This document shows positions 5,054-6,322 of a stretch of 6,322 bases of DNA, one piece after another (the first letter of the stretch is position 1; every line of letters begins with the position of its first letter). Below the pieces are notes generated by a model. That model had not been told where the DNA came from, ran no database searches, and saw nothing but the letters and a program-made list of their open reading frames with translations. Both the position numbers and the translations under genes were made by a program. This stretch comes from Lachnospiraceae bacterium UBA6452 (lineage in GTDB: Bacteria > Bacillota > Clostridia > Lachnospirales > Lachnospiraceae). The stretch is taken from NCBI GenBank assembly GCA_002441865.1, contig DJNY01000070.1, forward strand, positions 1-6,322, written 5' to 3'.

Positions 5054-6322
5054 GGTGCAAAACGGAAGATGTATTGCGAATATCAGTAAAAAGAGCATAC
5101 TGGCAAATAAAAAGAGAAATAGTATCCTACTGGCAGCGATCATTTTGACAACAGTCATGCTCACCACCCTGTTTACGGTGATAAGTAGTCTGATCAAATC
5201 GCTTGAAACTGCAACCTGTTATCAGGTCGGTACATACACACATGCGGGTTTCAAGTACCTGACACAGGAAGAGTACGATAAGCTGAAAACTGATACAAAA
5301 ATTCATGATCTTTCCTATAATATCATTCTTGGTGAAGTGTTAAATGAGGAACTATCTGAAGATTATACAGAGGTCAGATATACGGAACCCCTCTGCGCGA
5401 AGCAAAGCTATTCTTATCCGGAGACAGGAACATTGCCTCAAAAATATGATGAAGTGGCAACCTGTACCGCGGTTCTGGATGCATTCGGTGTTCCGCATGA
5501 GCTTGGACAGATCCTGCATCTGCAGCTAACCAATGGATTTGATACTTATGAAGGAGATTTTAAAGTCTGTGGGATCTGGGAAAAACCGGCATCGACTCTG
5601 ACAAATGAAATTTATTTTTCAAAAGAATTTCAGGAAAGTTTTGCGCCTGTCTGGAAGGATAGAGAGGATTATGACCGATATATGCGGGAAAATTCCTATG
5701 CAGGCTCCATCAATCCTGATTTTAATTTCAGTTCTTCCTTCAATATTACAGGAAAAATGAATGCGCTGAAGGATAGACTCGGCTTTGGCGATGAAATAAA
5801 GGATGGCATTAACTGGGCATATACGACAAGCAGTCTGGATGCAACAACTGTTCTGATCGTTGCAGTTATATTGCTCATGATCATTCTGTCTGGCTATCTG
5901 ATCATTTATAACATTTTCCTGATTGCGATCACGTCCGATATTCATTATTACGGACTGCTAAAAACGATCGGAATGACGAACAGGCAGTTGAAAAAAATGG
6001 TTTTGAAGCAGGCATTGTTTTTAAGTGTGATCGCGATTCCTGCGGGCATGCTGCTGGGCTATCTGTTATCGTATTTTGTCGTGCCACTGATTGCAAACAA
6101 TATGTTGACAGATGCATGCAAGGTTTATCCAAATGGATTTGTGTTTCTTGCCTGTGCTGTATTTGCATGGATCACAGTCAGGATCAGTTGCGCAAAGCCA
6201 TGTAGGATCATTCGGAAAATATCCCCGGTAGAGGCTGTAAAGTTTAGTGACTGTCCGGTAGAAAAGCTGTCAAAGCATAAAAAGGCAAAGCGGGTAACGA
6301 CGTTTTCCATGGCATGGGAAAA
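5046..6322 (+). CDS. FtsX-type ABC transporter permease, 3' end cut off by window edge
   Basis: The frame begins at the ATG at 5046, inside the last codons of the ATPase gene, and is open for 425 codons to the window edge. GGAGG (5030-5034) lies 11 nt upstream. Visible topology: a short basic N-terminus, TM1 at about 27-50, an extracytoplasmic domain of about 215 residues (50-268), then TM2 (about 269-291), TM3 (about 323-350) and TM4 (about 364-380). The cytoplasmic segment YYGLLKTIGMTNRQLKKM (about 301-318) is the FtsX-family coupling motif that contacts the ATPase. After TM4 the motif ISPVEAVKF and a lysine-rich linker lead to TTFSMAWE, which in longer family members begins a second FtsX half. 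The full protein is therefore probably about 700-850 residues with a repeated fold; that estimate is inference. The substrate is unknown. Confidence 0.92.
   Translation, partial: MRKVQNGRCIANISKKSILANKKRNSILLAAIILTTVMLTTLFTVISSLIKSLETATCYQVGTYTHAGFKYLTQEEYDKLKTDTKIHDLSYNIILGEVLNEELSEDYTEVRYTEPLCAKQSYSYPETGTLPQKYDEVATCTAVLDAFGVPHELGQILHLQLTNGFDTYEGDFKVCGIWEKPASTLTNEIYFSKEFQESFAPVWKDREDYDRYMRENSYAGSINPDFNFSSSFNITGKMNALKDRLGFGDEIKDGINWAYTTSSLDATTVLIVAVILLMIILSGYLIIYNIFLIAITSDIHYYGLLKTIGMTNRQLKKMVLKQALFLSVIAIPAGMLLGYLLSYFVVPLIANNMLTDACKVYPNGFVFLACAVFAWITVRISCAKPCRIIRKISPVEAVKFSDCPVEKLSKHKKAKRVTTFSMAWE

Overview
The window looks like part of a chromosome from a Gram-positive, Clostridia-type bacterium, most likely Lachnospiraceae. 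This is an inference from AT-rich DNA, strong AGGAG-type ribosome binding sites, an ECF sigma factor paired with a DUF4179-type membrane anti-sigma factor, and a response regulator / short kinase / ABC / FtsX-permease cluster. No species can be named from sequence reading alone.

Region 1 (1-690, minus strand) holds a DUF3800-family gene that runs off the left edge, so its C-terminus is missing. Upstream of it is a near-perfect housekeeping promoter (TTGACT, 17 bp, TATAAT). Between promoter and gene lies a leader of about 115 nt with a compact, GC-rich, hairpin-forming core at about 579-637. The leader is very GC-rich compared with its flanks and ends in a strong hairpin followed by a short U-rich run. 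A structured RNA beside a DUF3800 gene matches the published idea of DUF3800-associated RNA motifs. It is the most interesting part of the window.

Region 2 (690-893) is intergenic. It contains a strong rho-independent terminator on the plus strand (752-791) with no visible plus-strand gene in front of it. A candidate ECF-type promoter (TGAAAC ... CATC, 800-826) and a 5'-leader hairpin (841-864) follow, just ahead of the sigma gene.

Region 3 (894-2517, plus) is an ECF sigma factor gene whose end overlaps by 35 nt the start of a single-pass membrane protein, its probable anti-sigma factor. The pair should form an autoregulated envelope-stress switch.

Region 4 (2665-6322, plus) encodes an OmpR-type response regulator, a histidine kinase with no transmembrane segment, an ABC ATPase, and an FtsX-type permease cut off by the right edge. 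A weak hairpin with a T-run lies between the kinase and the ATPase genes and may lower expression of the transporter relative to the regulators. The arrangement recalls Bce/Vra-type antimicrobial-peptide detoxification modules, in which transporter and kinase work together, but the substrate cannot be read from the sequence. Regions 3 and 4 lie in the same direction with no evident terminator between them, so they may form one envelope-stress locus.
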